Of a stretch of 64,000 bases of DNA, positions 32,651 to 44,631 are shown in pieces. Source of the DNA: Stenogyne calaminthoides. Taxonomy: Eukaryota; Streptophyta; Magnoliopsida; Lamiales; Lamiaceae. Under the pieces are notes generated by a model. That model saw only the letters and a list, made by a program, of their open reading frames with translations. It made no database searches and was not told the DNA's origin. Location: positions 9,934,085 through 9,998,084 of the forward strand of contig JBBCBC010000033.1 in NCBI GenBank assembly GCA_037126765.1, in the 5' to 3' direction. Each line of letters starts with the position of its first letter. The stretch's first letter is position 1. Both the position numbers and the translations under genes were made by a program.

Positions 32651-32819
32651 TATTCCAAACTAACAATTTATCCACAAATTACCAACAACAATCAAGCCAC
32701 ACAACATATATATATATACATAAAGACATATATATATACACAACATATATATATATATATATAACAATACATAAATTAACCCTAACTATAATTAATTAAC
32801 AAAAAGAAAAAAAAGATTA

Positions 32820-32960
32820 AGCATTACCTTGTAGAGGCGGAGGGAGGCGGTGGCGGCAGGGGAGGAGGGCGGCGGCAGTGGCAAGAGACGGTAGCATCGA
32901 CGGAGGGAGGAGGAGGGGAAGATCGCTTGGAGTTCGTTCGAAATGGTTGAAATGGAGGGG
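32820..32960 (-). promoter_or_regulatory. GC-rich leader region of the CACTA B transcription unit (putative)
   Basis: A GGC/GGA-rich block in an otherwise AT-rich surrounding. It lies between the right subterminal repeats and the tandem repeat, where CACTA elements carry the transcription start of tnp genes. A similar CCGCCGCCG-rich leader lies at 17210-17250 in CACTA A. Inferred from position and composition only. Confidence 0.35.
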
Positions 32961-33120
32961 TTCAGGGGGCTGAACCCGTTTAAATTGGTTTTTTCACTTG
33001 AGTGCGGTTCATAACCGCTCTCCACAGCTTGGAGAGCGGTTATGAACCGCTGTCTAAGTAAACCTGCAAAGCGGTTTGTAACCATTGTCTAAGTGATTTT
33101 CTTGGACAGCGGTATTGATT

Positions 33121-33462
33121 TATATGCAATTATTTAAAGTTTTAGATTATATTACAATTAATCAAAAAGTGGTGATTTTAGGTGGCACTTAGCAAATTAC
33201 ACCATGGGTAAGTGCAGCTCTTATTTCCTTATTCCAGGTTACAGTTCACCATGGGATGATCTTAATCTTCCACTATTTAATAGTTAAATATTTTAGGACG
33301 AAAATAGTATTACATTAAAATTATGGGAAAACCTGCTATTTTCGTATCCTAATACTTTAAAAGCATAAAACGATGTATTGCTTTTTTAAATCTGGAAGTT
33401 GGTTATAGGTCAAGATTGTATCAGCTATATGTATGGGCTTTGTGGCAGATGAAGTAAAGAGT
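33121..33462. other. Sequence between two CACTA elements
   Basis: Nothing recognisable. This is either host DNA or the lost right part of CACTA B. Confidence 0.4.
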
Positions 33463-33763
33463 CACTACAAAAAAATGGGGTTTAGAGACGGTTTTAGAGA
33501 CAGAAAAATCGTCTCAAAATCCTTGTTGAGACGATTTTTTTTTTTTTCCGTCCCTAAATCAGGCGTCTCAAATTTAGAGATGGTTTTTTGAAATTACGTC
33601 TCAAACCGTCTCAAATTTGAGATGGTTTAAACTGTCGAAAATTGACGCGGATCCAGTTCAAGGGGTCAAATTTGAGACGGGTTTGAGACGGAAATTTCCA
33701 TCTCAAAACCTGAATTTCTGGAAAAAAAAGGGTAAAATTTGAGACGGAAAAAACCTGAATTTC

Positions 33764-33843
33764 AAAAAAAAATGGCTTGGGTGGGTTCGAACCCGCACCA
33801 CTATAGCGGCTGAGCGGGCGTCGAACTACACGAGCAACGGACC
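33764..33843 (-). other. tRNA-like module with T-run, CACTA D (first)
   Basis: On the minus strand a box A-like TTGCTCGTGTAG starts at 33837 and box B GGTTCGAACC at 33793, 44 bases apart. The palindromic GGGTTCGAACCC is a perfect box B. Nine T (minus strand, 33772-33764) follow, then the left GAGACGG array within 25 bases. Transcription would run toward the left terminus. Confidence 0.5.
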
Positions 33844-33912
33844 ATTTAGCATTAACACTGAACCCCTTTGTACATAAGCCTTGTGAAGGCTCACATAATA
33901 TATAGTGAATTT

Positions 33913-33977
33913 CGCTCCCGAGAGGGATCGCACCCTCATCGGTTGAGCGCTGGGTCGACGCTCAACCACTTGTACAC
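33913..33977 (-). other. tRNA-like module, CACTA D (second)
   Basis: On the minus strand a box A-like TGTACAAGTGG near 33976 precedes box B-like GGTGCGATCC (33934-33925) by about 42 bases. The surrounding CCTCTCGGGAGCG and GAGCGTCGACCCAGCGCTC resemble a tRNA-Ser/Leu T-arm and D-arm. It has no T-run of its own. The next module lies 70 bases downstream. Confidence 0.4.
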
Positions 33978-33989
33978 TTGATTTCATTC

Positions 33990-34685
33990 GTTTATTTTAC
34001 AACATTAATTTTATATGTACACAAATTAAATAATGTTTTAAAAAATAAAAAATGGAATCAATTTTTTCCATATATGTAATTTAATTGATTAATTTCAAAC
34101 CTTTTATAATTATAATTATTTATAAATTCTAATTAAATAAAATTATATTATATTATTTTAAAATTTGTATTTCTAATTACGTTACCTCAAAATTTCAAAT
34201 TATCATCCAATTTAAACTATTTTTTTTATTTAAATAACCTTTAAATATTATAGTCTAAAATTATAATTAATTTTTTATTATTAATAAATTCTAATTAAAT
34301 TATGTTATATTATTTTAAAATTTGTATTTCTAATTATGTTACCTCAAAATTTTAAATTATATTCCAATTTAAATTAATTTTTTTTATTTATATAACCTTT
34401 AAAAATTATAGTCTAAAATTATAAATTCTAATTAAATTAAATTATATTATTTTAAAATTTGTATTTCTAATTACGTTACTTCAAAATTTCAAATTATCTT
34501 TCAATTTAAATTAATTTTTTTTATTTATGTAACCTTTAAAAATTATAGTTGCTAATACCTATTAAAATTATAATTATTTTTTTATTATTTATAAATTTAA
34601 ACTAAATTATGTTATATTTGTATTTCTAATTATCTTACCTCAAAATTTCAAATTAATTTTCAATCAAAATTAAAATTTTCTTTAT
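33990..34685. repeat. Degenerate AT-rich tandem repeat in CACTA D
   Basis: The phrases TTTGTATTTCTAATTA, TACCTCAAAATTTCAAATTA and CCTTTAAAAATTATAGT recur at about 34160-34260, 34315-34420, 34450-34560 and 34605-34690, giving a period of 140-170 bases. Confidence 0.75.
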
Positions 34686-35101
34686 TTATAAAATTTGAGA
34701 CAGTTTTACCGTCTCTAAATCGATTTTAAATTTGAGACGGAAAAACAGTCTCAAATCCATTTCAAATGTGAGATGGTTTTACCGTCTCTAAATCGATTTC
34801 AAATATGAGATGGAAAAATAGTCTCAATTCCGTTTCAAATTGACCGCAAAGTTTTAGACTATTTTTTCCGTCTCAAATCCATCTCAAATAAAAATCAAAA
34901 CGACGGCGTTTTACGCTTGGTCACATTTCCGTCTCAAATCCGTCGCAATTTAAGACGGAAATAAAAATCGTCGCAAATTTTGTCAATTTTGACCGTTTGA
35001 TTGTTTCCGTCTTAAATTCGTCTAAAAACCGTCGCAATTTGCGACGAAAAAATTTCCGTCCCTAATTTTCGTCTCTAAAATACATCTTTTTTGTAGTGAG
35101 T

Positions 35102-35682
35102 AATGAAGCAAAATGGGTCTATTGTACAAGTAAACATAAAACGTTAATTTTCTGAATTACAGAGTCCTCGGAGATGTATTTTTTTTATATATATATATAT
35201 ATATATATTAACTAATTAACTTATTAACTGATATAGCAATTAAGAGCGTATTAGAAAGATGAATAATATGCACACTAATGACGTTGATTCTTAAAATACC
35301 CGGAAAAGTGGCTAACTCAAATAACAAGAAAACACTAATGTCGTTGATTCTCATAAGAATACCGTAAAAAAATATATATGAGATAAAACTCACGTTTTTC
35401 ATTAATAAATTCAACTCCCTCTTACAATAATAAAAACACCTATTTATAATACTAAATTAACTTAGAGAACAAGAAATGTAAATATTGCAATATCAAATTA
35501 AATCCTAAACATAAATAAATAAATCTAATTATATACACTATAAATATAATCATAAATATCTTTCAGTATCTTTATCATTAGCTTCATGCAAAAGCCAAAT
35601 TTGAGAACAAACAAGTAACTGCGTTTTGTATGCACAATGATGTTCAAAGACTAATAGTTTAATTTGTTGGGGTAACTCCATC
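35102..35682. other. Intergenic sequence
   Basis: No gene seen. It includes (TA)n at 35188-35210 and two copies of ACACTAATG(A/T)CGTTGATTCT (35271 and 35332). Confidence 0.5.
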
Positions 35683-37289
35683 TGTTAGTGTTAGTGTCCT
35701 AGAGACAATCATTTGTAAGGACATAATACTCAAATAATATTCAGTATTGATTTAATATTATTATTTGTTTAATATTAAATGTATGGCGTTACACTCATTA
35801 GAATATTATGTTTGATTGTTTGCATTTATTCTTATATGTGTTCCCTTGAATCACTACTGTCATTGAGTGTGTGAGAACTCAGATGACTTAAGCACTATTC
35901 TTAAATAGCCCCAATCGAGGATCATCAAGAAAGGGATATTGATGATGCAATGGAGATTGGTGTGCGATCTGCATCATACTCTTAGAGAGTGTAGTAAGAT
36001 CTCACTTACTACAAGATACTAGGTATCTCATGATGGCTGCACAAATACCTTAGAGTGTATTGGTATACCCATCCGAGAAACCGTTTGATGTAGTTCCACT
36101 ATATGTGTCTACGGGTGTCTCGGTTAGTGGGAGCGATGCAATACTCCTTTGACTTGAGGTCAATACGCACGACATGTGTGGAGTGATGAACTTTGACCAT
36201 GACCGACGCTTGCACCCGTCTATGGGTAGATATGGCTTGGATTGGGTTCATCACGAAGTGCGTGTGCGTGGTAGTTGAGCCAAGAAAAGGATTCATTCCT
36301 CAAAGTGGATTTATAGAGAATACTCATCTTCTCATCATAATTGGATCTAAGTCATTGGCCAATGCACGTCAACTTAGACTCTGTGACTAAGTGTGACACT
36401 AATGATCAATTAGTGATTTGAGATAAATTGATTAAGTTATTTGAATAGACACTTCATCATGTTCAAGACTAATCGAGTATTCGTGAATGAAAGGAGGAAA
36501 TCGCAATTGCCCACGTTTCAGTTACAGGTAGTTGCATATTTCTCGCAACGTACCTCATATATTGAGAATGTCTGATTTATTGACTAGGGTTCAATTAAGA
36601 CCGTTTGTTTGACTAATCACTCGGTATATGAGGGTCTATGAGTCACATAACAAGTAGTTCCCTTTTACGGATTATAGCTGGTTGATTAAATGTTAAATTG
36701 GATTTAATATTTAATTTATGGAGAAGTAATTAATAATAGATTAATTTAGAATTAATTATTATTAATGTTTAATTAAATTGGATTTAATTAAATAAGAACT
36801 CTCAATAATTATATTTGGAATATAATTGTAGGATTTAATGAATATGGAAATAAATCGTAGAGATTTTCATATAAGGCTTTTGAATCCATAGAGATTTATA
36901 TTTAGGGAATTAAATTAAAAGGAATTAATTTAATTCAAGATTAGGGTTTTTATTTTCCTAATTGGGCTAGCTTAAGATTTAAGCTGGGCCTCCCTATATA
37001 TACAAGCTTTTGGGAATTCACAAATAACATTACTTCATATTTTCTCCATAAGATCTAGAGTTTGGATTTTCCTAGCAAATCTGTCTCGGGATTCAACGCT
37101 GGTAAATCCGTGCAAGTCTGTAATTGGGGATTAAGTGGATACCATAGTAGAGAAATCTGCACTCGAGTTACTGTAATATTTCTCGTTATGATTATTGTAA
37201 TCTGTATGCAATTAATTGTTCGTTGTTGGTGAACTTTAATTTCCGCTGCGCATGTGATTATGTGTTTTACTTGTCTCTATATTCCAACA
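35683..37289 (+). repeat. Copia 5' LTR (plus strand), about 1.6 kb
   Basis: It begins TGTTAGTG (35683; a second TGTTAGTG at 35689 is an alternative start) and ends TTCCAACA directly before an initiator tRNA-Met PBS. A TATA box lies at 36995 and the leader contains TAGGGTTT-type words. The 3' partner and the rest of the element lie beyond the window, displaced by the Sirevirus-like insertion at 37508. Confidence 0.85.
36995..37002 (+). promoter_or_regulatory. TATA box of the Copia LTR
   Basis: CCTATATATACAAGC, about 295 bases before the LTR end. It would drive the genomic RNA starting near 37025-37030. Confidence 0.6.
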
Positions 37290-37290
37290 C

Positions 37291-37302
37291 TGGTATCAGA
37301 GC
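37291..37302 (+). other. Primer binding site (initiator tRNA-Met)
   Basis: TGGTATCAGAGC, one base after the LTR end. It proves the plus orientation of this Copia element. Confidence 0.92.
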
Positions 37303-37507
37303 TTCAGGTTCTTCATGTTTAATTGCATAATTAAAACGATTTTTGAATAAATTATTATTTTTTTATTCTTAGTAGGGCACGGTATAAACTGCATCCCTTA
37401 GTTTTTTCCTTTTTTGTTTCGGTCGTCTTCCTCATTAAGCACAAAAACCCCAAAATTAATTTAGGGTTTCCTCTGGGAGGAAATAGCCGCCACCACCGAT
37501 CGGACCT
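37303..37507 (+). other. Leader of the plus-strand Copia, cut by an insertion
   Basis: 205 bases of AT-rich leader ending CCACCGATCGGACCT. The Sirevirus-like LTR starts at 37508. GACCT (37503-37507) would be the left target duplication, with its partner outside the window. Confidence 0.7.
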
Positions 37508-37889
37508 TGTTGGTCCCGGTGCTAACGAGTCTCACACGTGTATGGGGGGGGGAATACACGTGTTCAGTAATTTTTAAAACTTTTCTTTCACTGAGGTCAG
37601 ATGGGTCAGGTTATCCTGATGATTTTGCCCTGAGAAACACAGATTGCCCTGAGTCAAAGTCTACTGAGACAATGATCCTGAACTGCTTTCAGAAGCTTCA
37701 GATTAGCTCAACTGAGCCTGAGTTTATCAGAGATCTTGAGGTGCTTGGATCAGATAATTATCTTACTGAACCCTCAGTAGAGTTAGTTCAGTTTGGTAAC
37801 TATCTGTTCTAGCTACTCAAGTGTGCGGAATGGTTGGCCCTAAGTTTATACTCGTTTTAGCTTTGCTGAAAATCTTCCCTTCGATAAAA
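37508..37889 (-). repeat. Sirevirus-like 3' LTR, part 1
   Basis: It starts TGTTGGTCCCGGTGC, the same end as the nested element at 9240. It is interrupted by CACTA C, whose AAA duplication is at 37887-37889, and resumes at 54541. A plus-strand frame (37507-37812) in it is incidental. Confidence 0.85.
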
Positions 37890-38574
37890 CACTACAGGAA
37901 ATTTGAGAAATCGCGACGAAAAAATTCGTCACTGAAACATCATTTTTCGTCACAACTAATAATTTGTGACGAATTTTTTTGTGGCATAGATCGTCATTTA
38001 ATGTGCGTGGTATTATGTAAAATGTGACGCTATATTAATTCGTCATTAAAAGGACATTATTTGGTGACGAAAAAGGTCATTGTCACTATGTGTTACCATC
38101 TATTGTGACACATAAATTGTCACATTAGACATAAAAAATTTGTCACTTAATATGATGTTTCGTCACTAAAAGTTCAATTTTACGTGAAGATTTAATTAAC
38201 TATCACAAAAAGTTACTTTAGTAACGTTAATTTTGTCACAATTAGATTAGTTATTTCGTCACATTTTGTATACACAATATACAATATACATAAACGTGAG
38301 TTAAAAAATTGCCATGGTGAACTAATATAGCTTGATATCAATAGCTCCAATATACAGTTTAATACTTTTACATTCCACATCATATACAGAAATGAGAGTT
38401 AAGAAATTTCCAAGGGAATTGCTTGCTCGTATGTCAAATATGACAACCATCCATTTGTTTGACCTGCATACAAGAAACTAAGATTAGCTGCACATTTTCA
38501 GGGTTTCAATATGAACATTTACATCGAGATGAAACATCTGCATATAATTCTAAGATTATCCGACTATAAAACAT

Positions 38575-38755
38575 AATCTGCTTGAACTAAGGTAAGGTGC
38601 ATACTCTGCTTGAATTAAGGTGCATAATAGCAGGTTATAATCTGCTTGATTTAAGGTGCATATAATCTGTTTGAATAAAACATAATCTGCTTGAAGCTTA
38701 TTCACCTATAAAACATAATCTGCTTGAATTAAGGTAAAACATAATCTGCTTCATA
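38575..38755. repeat. Minisatellite with CATAATCTGCTTGAATTAAGG units
   Basis: About six irregular copies of a 25-40 base unit with the core ATAATCTGCTTGA and AAGGTGCATA. It lies just inside the left array of CACTA C. Confidence 0.85.
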
Positions 38756-39183
38756 TTTGTGAGAATTTAAAAATGTAATTAAGTTATTTTGAAACTAGCT
38801 CATGTAAAAGAACAAAATCAATAATGATAAAATCAGTCAAGAGAGTAAGATTGAGCAATTCAAAGCCAGCAAAAAACATAATTCTCAATCCATAGTCTCA
38901 CAATATCATCTATATATAAAGAAAAATATTATATCAAATGAATTTTCTAATTTAATTAGCAAGTCATACATCTCACAATATCATAATAAGCATCAATCTA
39001 TTAACTCCCTTTTGACTATGTTTCTCAATCACATTACTTACGAGAAACATGTCGACTTCTACTAACTAAATTCTGAATCCAAACAGGCATTTTAGGAAAA
39101 TGATTTTTTTTTATAAGCAAACAATGAAAGTGTATATAAGTGTATACAATTAATACACATAAAAAAATAGAAGCTAACCTTAA

Positions 39184-41591
39184 TTATATGTCAATCCCTT
39201 TATCCCTCATAAAAGCCATTAGTTTGTTGATAGTTGCACTTTGCTCAGAGAGTTTTGCAGAGAGATTGTCATTTTGCTCAGAGAGTTTTGCAGACAGATT
39301 TTCATTTTGTGTAGCCAGGTCCTCTTTCAAGCTAGTTACTTGAGTTTGTAATTCTTACACTTGAGCTCTAGACTGTTGCAACTCTTCCGTTGTTTCTCTT
39401 AGTTCACCTTCATATTCAGCAAAAGAATTGTACAATGAACTACGTTTACTTGGAGGCTTTGAACCATAACCATAACCTTTGGTATATCCAGCCCCATGGC
39501 CCAACATCTCCAAGACTATGTCAGCTTCGGTCTTCTCTATTCCCAGCACTAAATATTCCTCTCGTTTATGTTTCATCATTTCCTGGTAATTAAACATAAA
39601 TAAAGTAAATAAAATAATAATCCACTTTCTCTAACAAACAAGAATCACCTGTTTAAACAAAAACATTAATCTAAGACACAAATTAAAATAGACCAAGAGA
39701 CTTTTACAGAAGGCATTCAACCATAAAAATTGTTTACTTTATGTGAACTTGCTTATGAAAAGAAATTCAGAGATTATCTTCACATGCTTAACCATCCACA
39801 ATAATTTGAAATAAAGAATCAAATGCAACTGAATTAATTGTATAGAATCTGCTACTGAATTAAAAAAGAACTAAATTAACCTCAATAATAACATAACCAA
39901 ATATCATAAATGTCTACACGACTTACCCAATTTTCTTTTGCTTGGACGGATATCCACCCATTTTTCTCTGTACTGTGGGTTTGCTCATACAAGTAAATCC
40001 GATCGCACGGTTCATTAAGTTGAAGAGACTAAATTTTTTATAAAAAATCAGCTACTTCATCACCATACCCAAGATTAAAATAAAAAATTCATAAAGCTCA
40101 TAATTACCTTCTTTTTATTTTTATATGATTTAATTATTGACATATCATCATCATCGAAATTAGATAGACAGTTATTGACATATATATTATTTCTTCTTAT
40201 GTTGTCTCCTTATTTGTCTCTATTGGATACTAGTGAATGCTCAGGTTGTGTTATCACTGTAAAATAGTAAAAACTAATATATATATACTCATTTTTGTAA
40301 AATAACTTGGGTAATTAAAGAATGAAGTGATATGGGATAATCTCATTTTTGTGATAGGTGTGTAGATGCAACAGCTAGTGCAAGGAATGCAAAAACTGAA
40401 AACATATACTACTTTAAAAGCCTAACAATTTCATTTTTTTCATTTATACTCACAAGTTCATGCGATAGGACTGAAAAAGGCTTTCTTCCAGCAGTATGCT
40501 TGTATAGCCTTAATTCCCTGTTGCTTTTATTTATCTCGCTTAAACGCTGCAAGAGCATTATAATTGTAACAAAACAAATCAGAATTTTGGCATTGAAAAT
40601 TGTTAGCCATTAAAACTGTAACATTACGTGCATTAAAATTAGCAAAGCTAAGTTAACTTGAATTCAGGTGAGGTAAAATAATCACAAAGTTTTTCCCAGT
40701 TATCTTGGTCGGGACAGAATTGTGGTTTGCGATCCTTAGCCTCTTGTAGATCTGGATAAAGAAGAAATTGCTTATGCAACTTATAACACTTTTACCTAGT
40801 ACTGCCTTTCATCCGATCGACCAGGCTCCGTTTGACTCCAGCGTCATCAATATTCAAATCCATGTGCATCTACAACTCACATAGAACATGCAAATTAGAA
40901 TAAAAGAAGGTAAAAACAATATATTAAACACATAAATATTTATAACCTATACCTGCAGATGATCAAACTCTGGCTTCAATCCATTGTCCTCATCTACCTC
41001 TTTCCATCGTATTGGTACAGGGAGAACTTGTCGCGTTACTATTCCAATGTTAGTTGCCAATTTCGCCGACTGGCCCCCATTTATTGGTCTAACTTCCTGA
41101 AAGTATCAAAGTACTTCAGCAATCCTTTTCCAGTTGTTTCACCACAAGTCCTTTTTTTTTTAACCAGCAGCTACAGGTGAGCAAAAAAATTATTTTACAT
41201 TATATATATGCTTATACATGACTATTATTTTAAATAAGATGAAGAACACGTAAAAAACACCTAAAAATAATAACTTTACCTGTTGTAGCAGCAGCTTCAT
41301 TTGATGAATGAGGGACGCTCTCCGTAGATGGAATTTGAGAAGTTTCATGTACGGGTTTAGAAGCATGAGATGCTAAGTTTGAGAAATTGTTTGCACTTCC
41401 AGTTCCAGAAGTAAGATGATTTTGTGGACAACTAGAGTTCTGTTTGTTTGTCAAAGTATTTGGACGCCCTTTTCGAGGTGTTTCATCTTGACCTTCTGTA
41501 ACTCTATCGTTATTTAAAGTCCTTTAAAAAGAGATTGTCTGGAAATGAAGCTGCGCTTCTGTTTCAAGTTCGATGGACCTCCGGGAGCCAT
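39184..41591 (-). pseudogene. CACTA C ORF1-type gene (Transposase_24) with coiled-coil C-terminus
   Basis: The start MAPGGPSNLKQKRSFISRQ is at 41591. A frameshift near 41525 precedes DETPRKGRPNTLTNKQN and a Ser-rich linker. Later exons give IGIVTRQVLPVPIRWKEVDE (near 41000), DLNIDDAGVKRSLVDRMKGS and QDNWEKLCDYFTSPEFK (40680-40860). The last exons give LGHGAGYTKGYGYGSKPP (39355-39597) and a coiled coil of repeated LSAKLSEQN-type heptads (39184-39350). This is the Ptta/En/Spm family layout. In-frame TAA at 39355 and TAG near 40795 break the frame. Donor CAG|GTAAAG at about 41280 is good. Confidence 0.75.
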
Positions 41592-42719
41592 ATCACAAAC
41601 CTGAAAAATGAAATTTAACTAGTAAGAAGAAATTTGATTAATTACTTTGTAATAATATATAATTGTTGGCATAGACCATATGTCTAATCTAGCTAATCAC
41701 ATACACACGAATGATTCAATCTTTGACAACTCAGAATGCATGGAACACACTTTTTGAGCCAACTATGTGCATTTCTTCATCAAAGATCCACTCAAATAAC
41801 AGAGACACATAAATTTGAAATAGTTGTAAAGCATTTATCAAACAAACTCTTGCATGAAAAAAGAATTCAAGTTGTAAAAAAAGAATTCAAGTAAATGCCC
41901 AACTAACTTGTACTAATAGTATAAACCAACTTAAAACACCAAAGTAAAGGAAGGCTTAAAGACTTCACCCATAATATACATTAATCTACAAATTCCAGTG
42001 GTGAAGCTCATCAAAATTTTAGCCAACTGATGTCCTTTAATATCATGTGCAACAACTGATATCAGAAACATAACATCCTACAACATCTTTCTTAATAAAA
42101 GAAAGTTAACATAGAATGAACTAAAGTCATCCGCATTTTTGCCTGTAAATAAGTACTATAAGATCTCCATCAGAAAACAAGTATTATGTTAATTTGGATC
42201 AAATATTTTTGGTGTATTAGCTTAATGAGTGATTTTTTTAACCAATTTTAACCCTAATGTAATTTCAGAAATTTCAATATAACTATACCATTCTCTAGTT
42301 TGAATTGGAAAAGTTGGCAACCTCCTAAATGCATAAACAACCTTTATTTCTAATGTTTTAATGCACTTATAGTTTGCACAGAATCCGTCAGATATGAATG
42401 CTAAGAAGACAATAAAAATTCAATTTGGATACACAGTTTGTCTGACATTACTACACCTTCTTACAAAAGAATTTCAGAACCCGAGCAATAAAATCCAAAA
42501 TCTTTTATGAAAACAAAGAAGTGAACAAATGAAATCTCTCTTTAATTAAAAGTGTATTATTCATATCATACAAAGTTCAATTGGGTTGTGCAATGAGATT
42601 CCAAATCTGATTTAAACGGTTAATGGGCCGGCTGGGTGTCTTAAGTCTTAATCTACTTCTAACAGAACCGATTCCAAATTTTCCAAAAAATTTGGCAAAA
42701 TATTAAAATTGAATACCCA

Positions 42720-44118
42720 TGATGGTCCCGAAAAACCCGATTTAAAACTCGTAAAATCTCAATGGGAGGTGACTTAAAAAATTTTCCGAATGTGTTATGC
42801 AGATTTGCTAAAGTATGTATGACAGTTAATATGAAAGCAAATAAGAACACACGTATTTTTATAGTGGTTTGGACAACTCGTCCTACATCCACTCTTCTCT
42901 TCATGGGGCACCAACTTAACCACCAGATGTTTACCGAGTTCTCACTCAAACGGGACTTATCACCCTCTAAGGGATCGCCTACCCTCCCTTTCGGGATTGC
43001 TTAGATGTTTACCGAGTTCTCACTCAAACGGGACTTATCACCTTCACGGGATCGCCTACCCTCCCTTTCGGGATTGCTAGATGTTTACCGAGTTCACACT
43101 CACCTACAAACTTAACCGACTGATTTGGGTAAGGTTTGTTTGGTTTCCAACTAGGTTGAGATTTTCCCTTACATTTGTTTAGCCTCAATGCTAAGGATGG
43201 GAAAATCTCTCTAAGCTTAGGATATAGCATTGTGCTTAGATCTAGGGTAGAACACTTTTGAATATATATGTGTATTTCTTGCTCTGTGTTCTATGAATGG
43301 AGTTGCTTGAATATTTGGCTTTTATTTCACTTTGCAGATCCTCCATTATCTTCTTTTGAAGATAGTGCAATGTATTTATAGTGTGGATTTAAATATTACC
43401 GCTGGAAAGTAATATTCAAATCCATACTAATAACTTTTTTTTTTTTTTTTCCTCCTTTTGACTTTTCCTTGCAGCTTTTATGTCACATCAATATGTGTGT
43501 TGTCTTCTTATTGGCCACCGCTTTTGTGTGTCTAATCGGATCCGATCACCGCGACATCGTTCATCTATTCCGATTAAATTGCTTTGATCCGTCCGGGCTG
43601 AAATCGATATGTAGAAATCAGTCCGCAGATTTACGGTGTCTTGAAAATCACTTGTTCATCGGTCGATTTCATTGTTCATCGATTCTTTGAAATCAATTGT
43701 TCATCCGACTGATTTCACCGTTCATCCGAATCCGATTTCACTTGTTCATCCGAACTAATTTCACTTTGTTCATCGGACTGATTTATTTCGCTTTGATTTG
43801 ATTTCTTCTCGCCCGATTTGATTTCTTCTCCGCCTGATTTCTGATTTCTTCATAGCATTTTATCAGCTTTTCTTCATCACAAATCAGCATGCTTCTTCTT
43901 GTTCAGCTCATCAGTTAACTCAGAACTCATCCTACTCATCTGATATCGATCAGCCTCGTCTGCAGCCTCGTCTGATCTCGATCATCTTCGTCTGATTTTA
44001 TGAGTTCCCCCTTAACTTGTTCTCTCGTTCCCCCTCAACTTGTTATCTGTAGATTATCTTAAATAACACAAGTTGATAATGTTTTGGCATAATTAATCAA
44101 AACTAAAATATCCCAACA
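42720..44118 (-). repeat. Solo LTR, 1.4 kb, inside CACTA C
   Basis: It starts TGATGGTCCCG and ends ATATCCCAACA, with a perfect duplication ACCCA at 42715-42719 and 44119-44123. Two tandem units with GACTTATCACC and GCCTACCCTCCCTTTCGGGATTGCT lie at 42950-43085. TATAGTGGTTTGGAC at 42860 is shared with the other Sirevirus-like LTRs. There is no internal region, so it arose by LTR-LTR recombination. Confidence 0.92.
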
Positions 44119-44289
44119 ACCCACATTAACAAGATCGATGTATACAACAACTAGTAATCTATCTTTCTAGTCTATGAATGAATACCCAATTTGTGGAGAT
44201 ACTCCACTGCCAAAACCAATTCCCCATAGATACAGAAATCGGATTCAATTAAGAGAGGAATAGACAGAGAATTAATTCGTAATTACCTT

Positions 44290-44630
44290 GATTTTATTTC
44301 ACCGCGCCTGATGAACATGTGATTTAGAGATTGCATGCAATTCCCCTTTCTCAGTTTGAACCAGAAAAACCATTTTCTCAGCCATCCCCTTGATTTCATT
44401 TCGCTGCCCCTGATGAACGCGTGATTTAGGGATTGCAAGCAATTCCCCTATATCCATTTGAACTAGAAAAACGACGCCCTCAACCATCCCCTTGATTTTA
44501 TTTCGCCGCGCCCGATGAATTTGTGATTTAGGGATTACAAGAAATTCCCCTTTCTCACTTTGATCAGAAAAACGATGCCCTCATCCTGTCAGCCATCCCT
44601 TGATTTCATTTGCTACGCCTGATCAATGTT
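44290..44630. repeat. Tandem repeat of about 102-109 bp, 3-4 copies
   Basis: Units begin near 44290, 44389, 44491 and 44600 with CTTGATTT(T/C)ATTTCGC and contain GTGATTTAGGGATTGCAAG and CAATTCCCC. Part of it is open on the minus strand (44299-44487), where VVFLVQMDIGELLAIPKSRV recurs as VFLVQTEKGELHAISKSHV. Confidence 0.85.
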
Positions 44631-44631
44631 T

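Larger units (their letters stand above)
24394..33120 (-). mobile_element. CACTA element B, coding, about 8.7 kb (right end uncertain)
   Basis: It begins CACTAGTACAGATTTGGG and carries subterminal repeats of CTTGGACAGCGGTT / AACCGCTGTCCAAG at 24410-24690 and again, inverted, at 33000-33115. Between them, on the minus strand, lie a tnp2-type transposase gene (28579-31707) and a second gene (24944-28117), the standard two-gene layout of autonomous CACTA elements. A matching TAGTG end and 3 bp duplication are not visible on the right, so that terminus appears lost. Confidence 0.85.
33463..35098. mobile_element. CACTA element D (GAGACGG arrays), 1.6 kb
   Basis: Begins CACTACAAAAAAATGGGG and ends CATCTTTTTTGTAGTG, with duplication AGT at 33460-33462 and 35099-35101. 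Arrays of TTTGAGACGG / CCGTCTCAAA occupy 33480-33745 and 34690-35085. The AT-rich middle (34000-34680) consists of three to four degenerate copies of a roughly 170 bp unit (TTTAAAATTTGTATTTCTAA ... CTCAAAATTTCAAATTA). It has no coding sequence. Two tRNA-like modules abut the left array. Confidence 0.93.

Noticed and set aside
33783..33794. GGGTTCGAACCC as a simple palindromic restriction-like site
   Set aside because: The box A-like word at the exact 44-base spacing and the T-run make a box B reading more likely.
37507..37812. Plus-strand frame of 101 residues at the LTR start
   Set aside because: It lies within LTR part 1, ends before the CACTA insertion, and has no domain.
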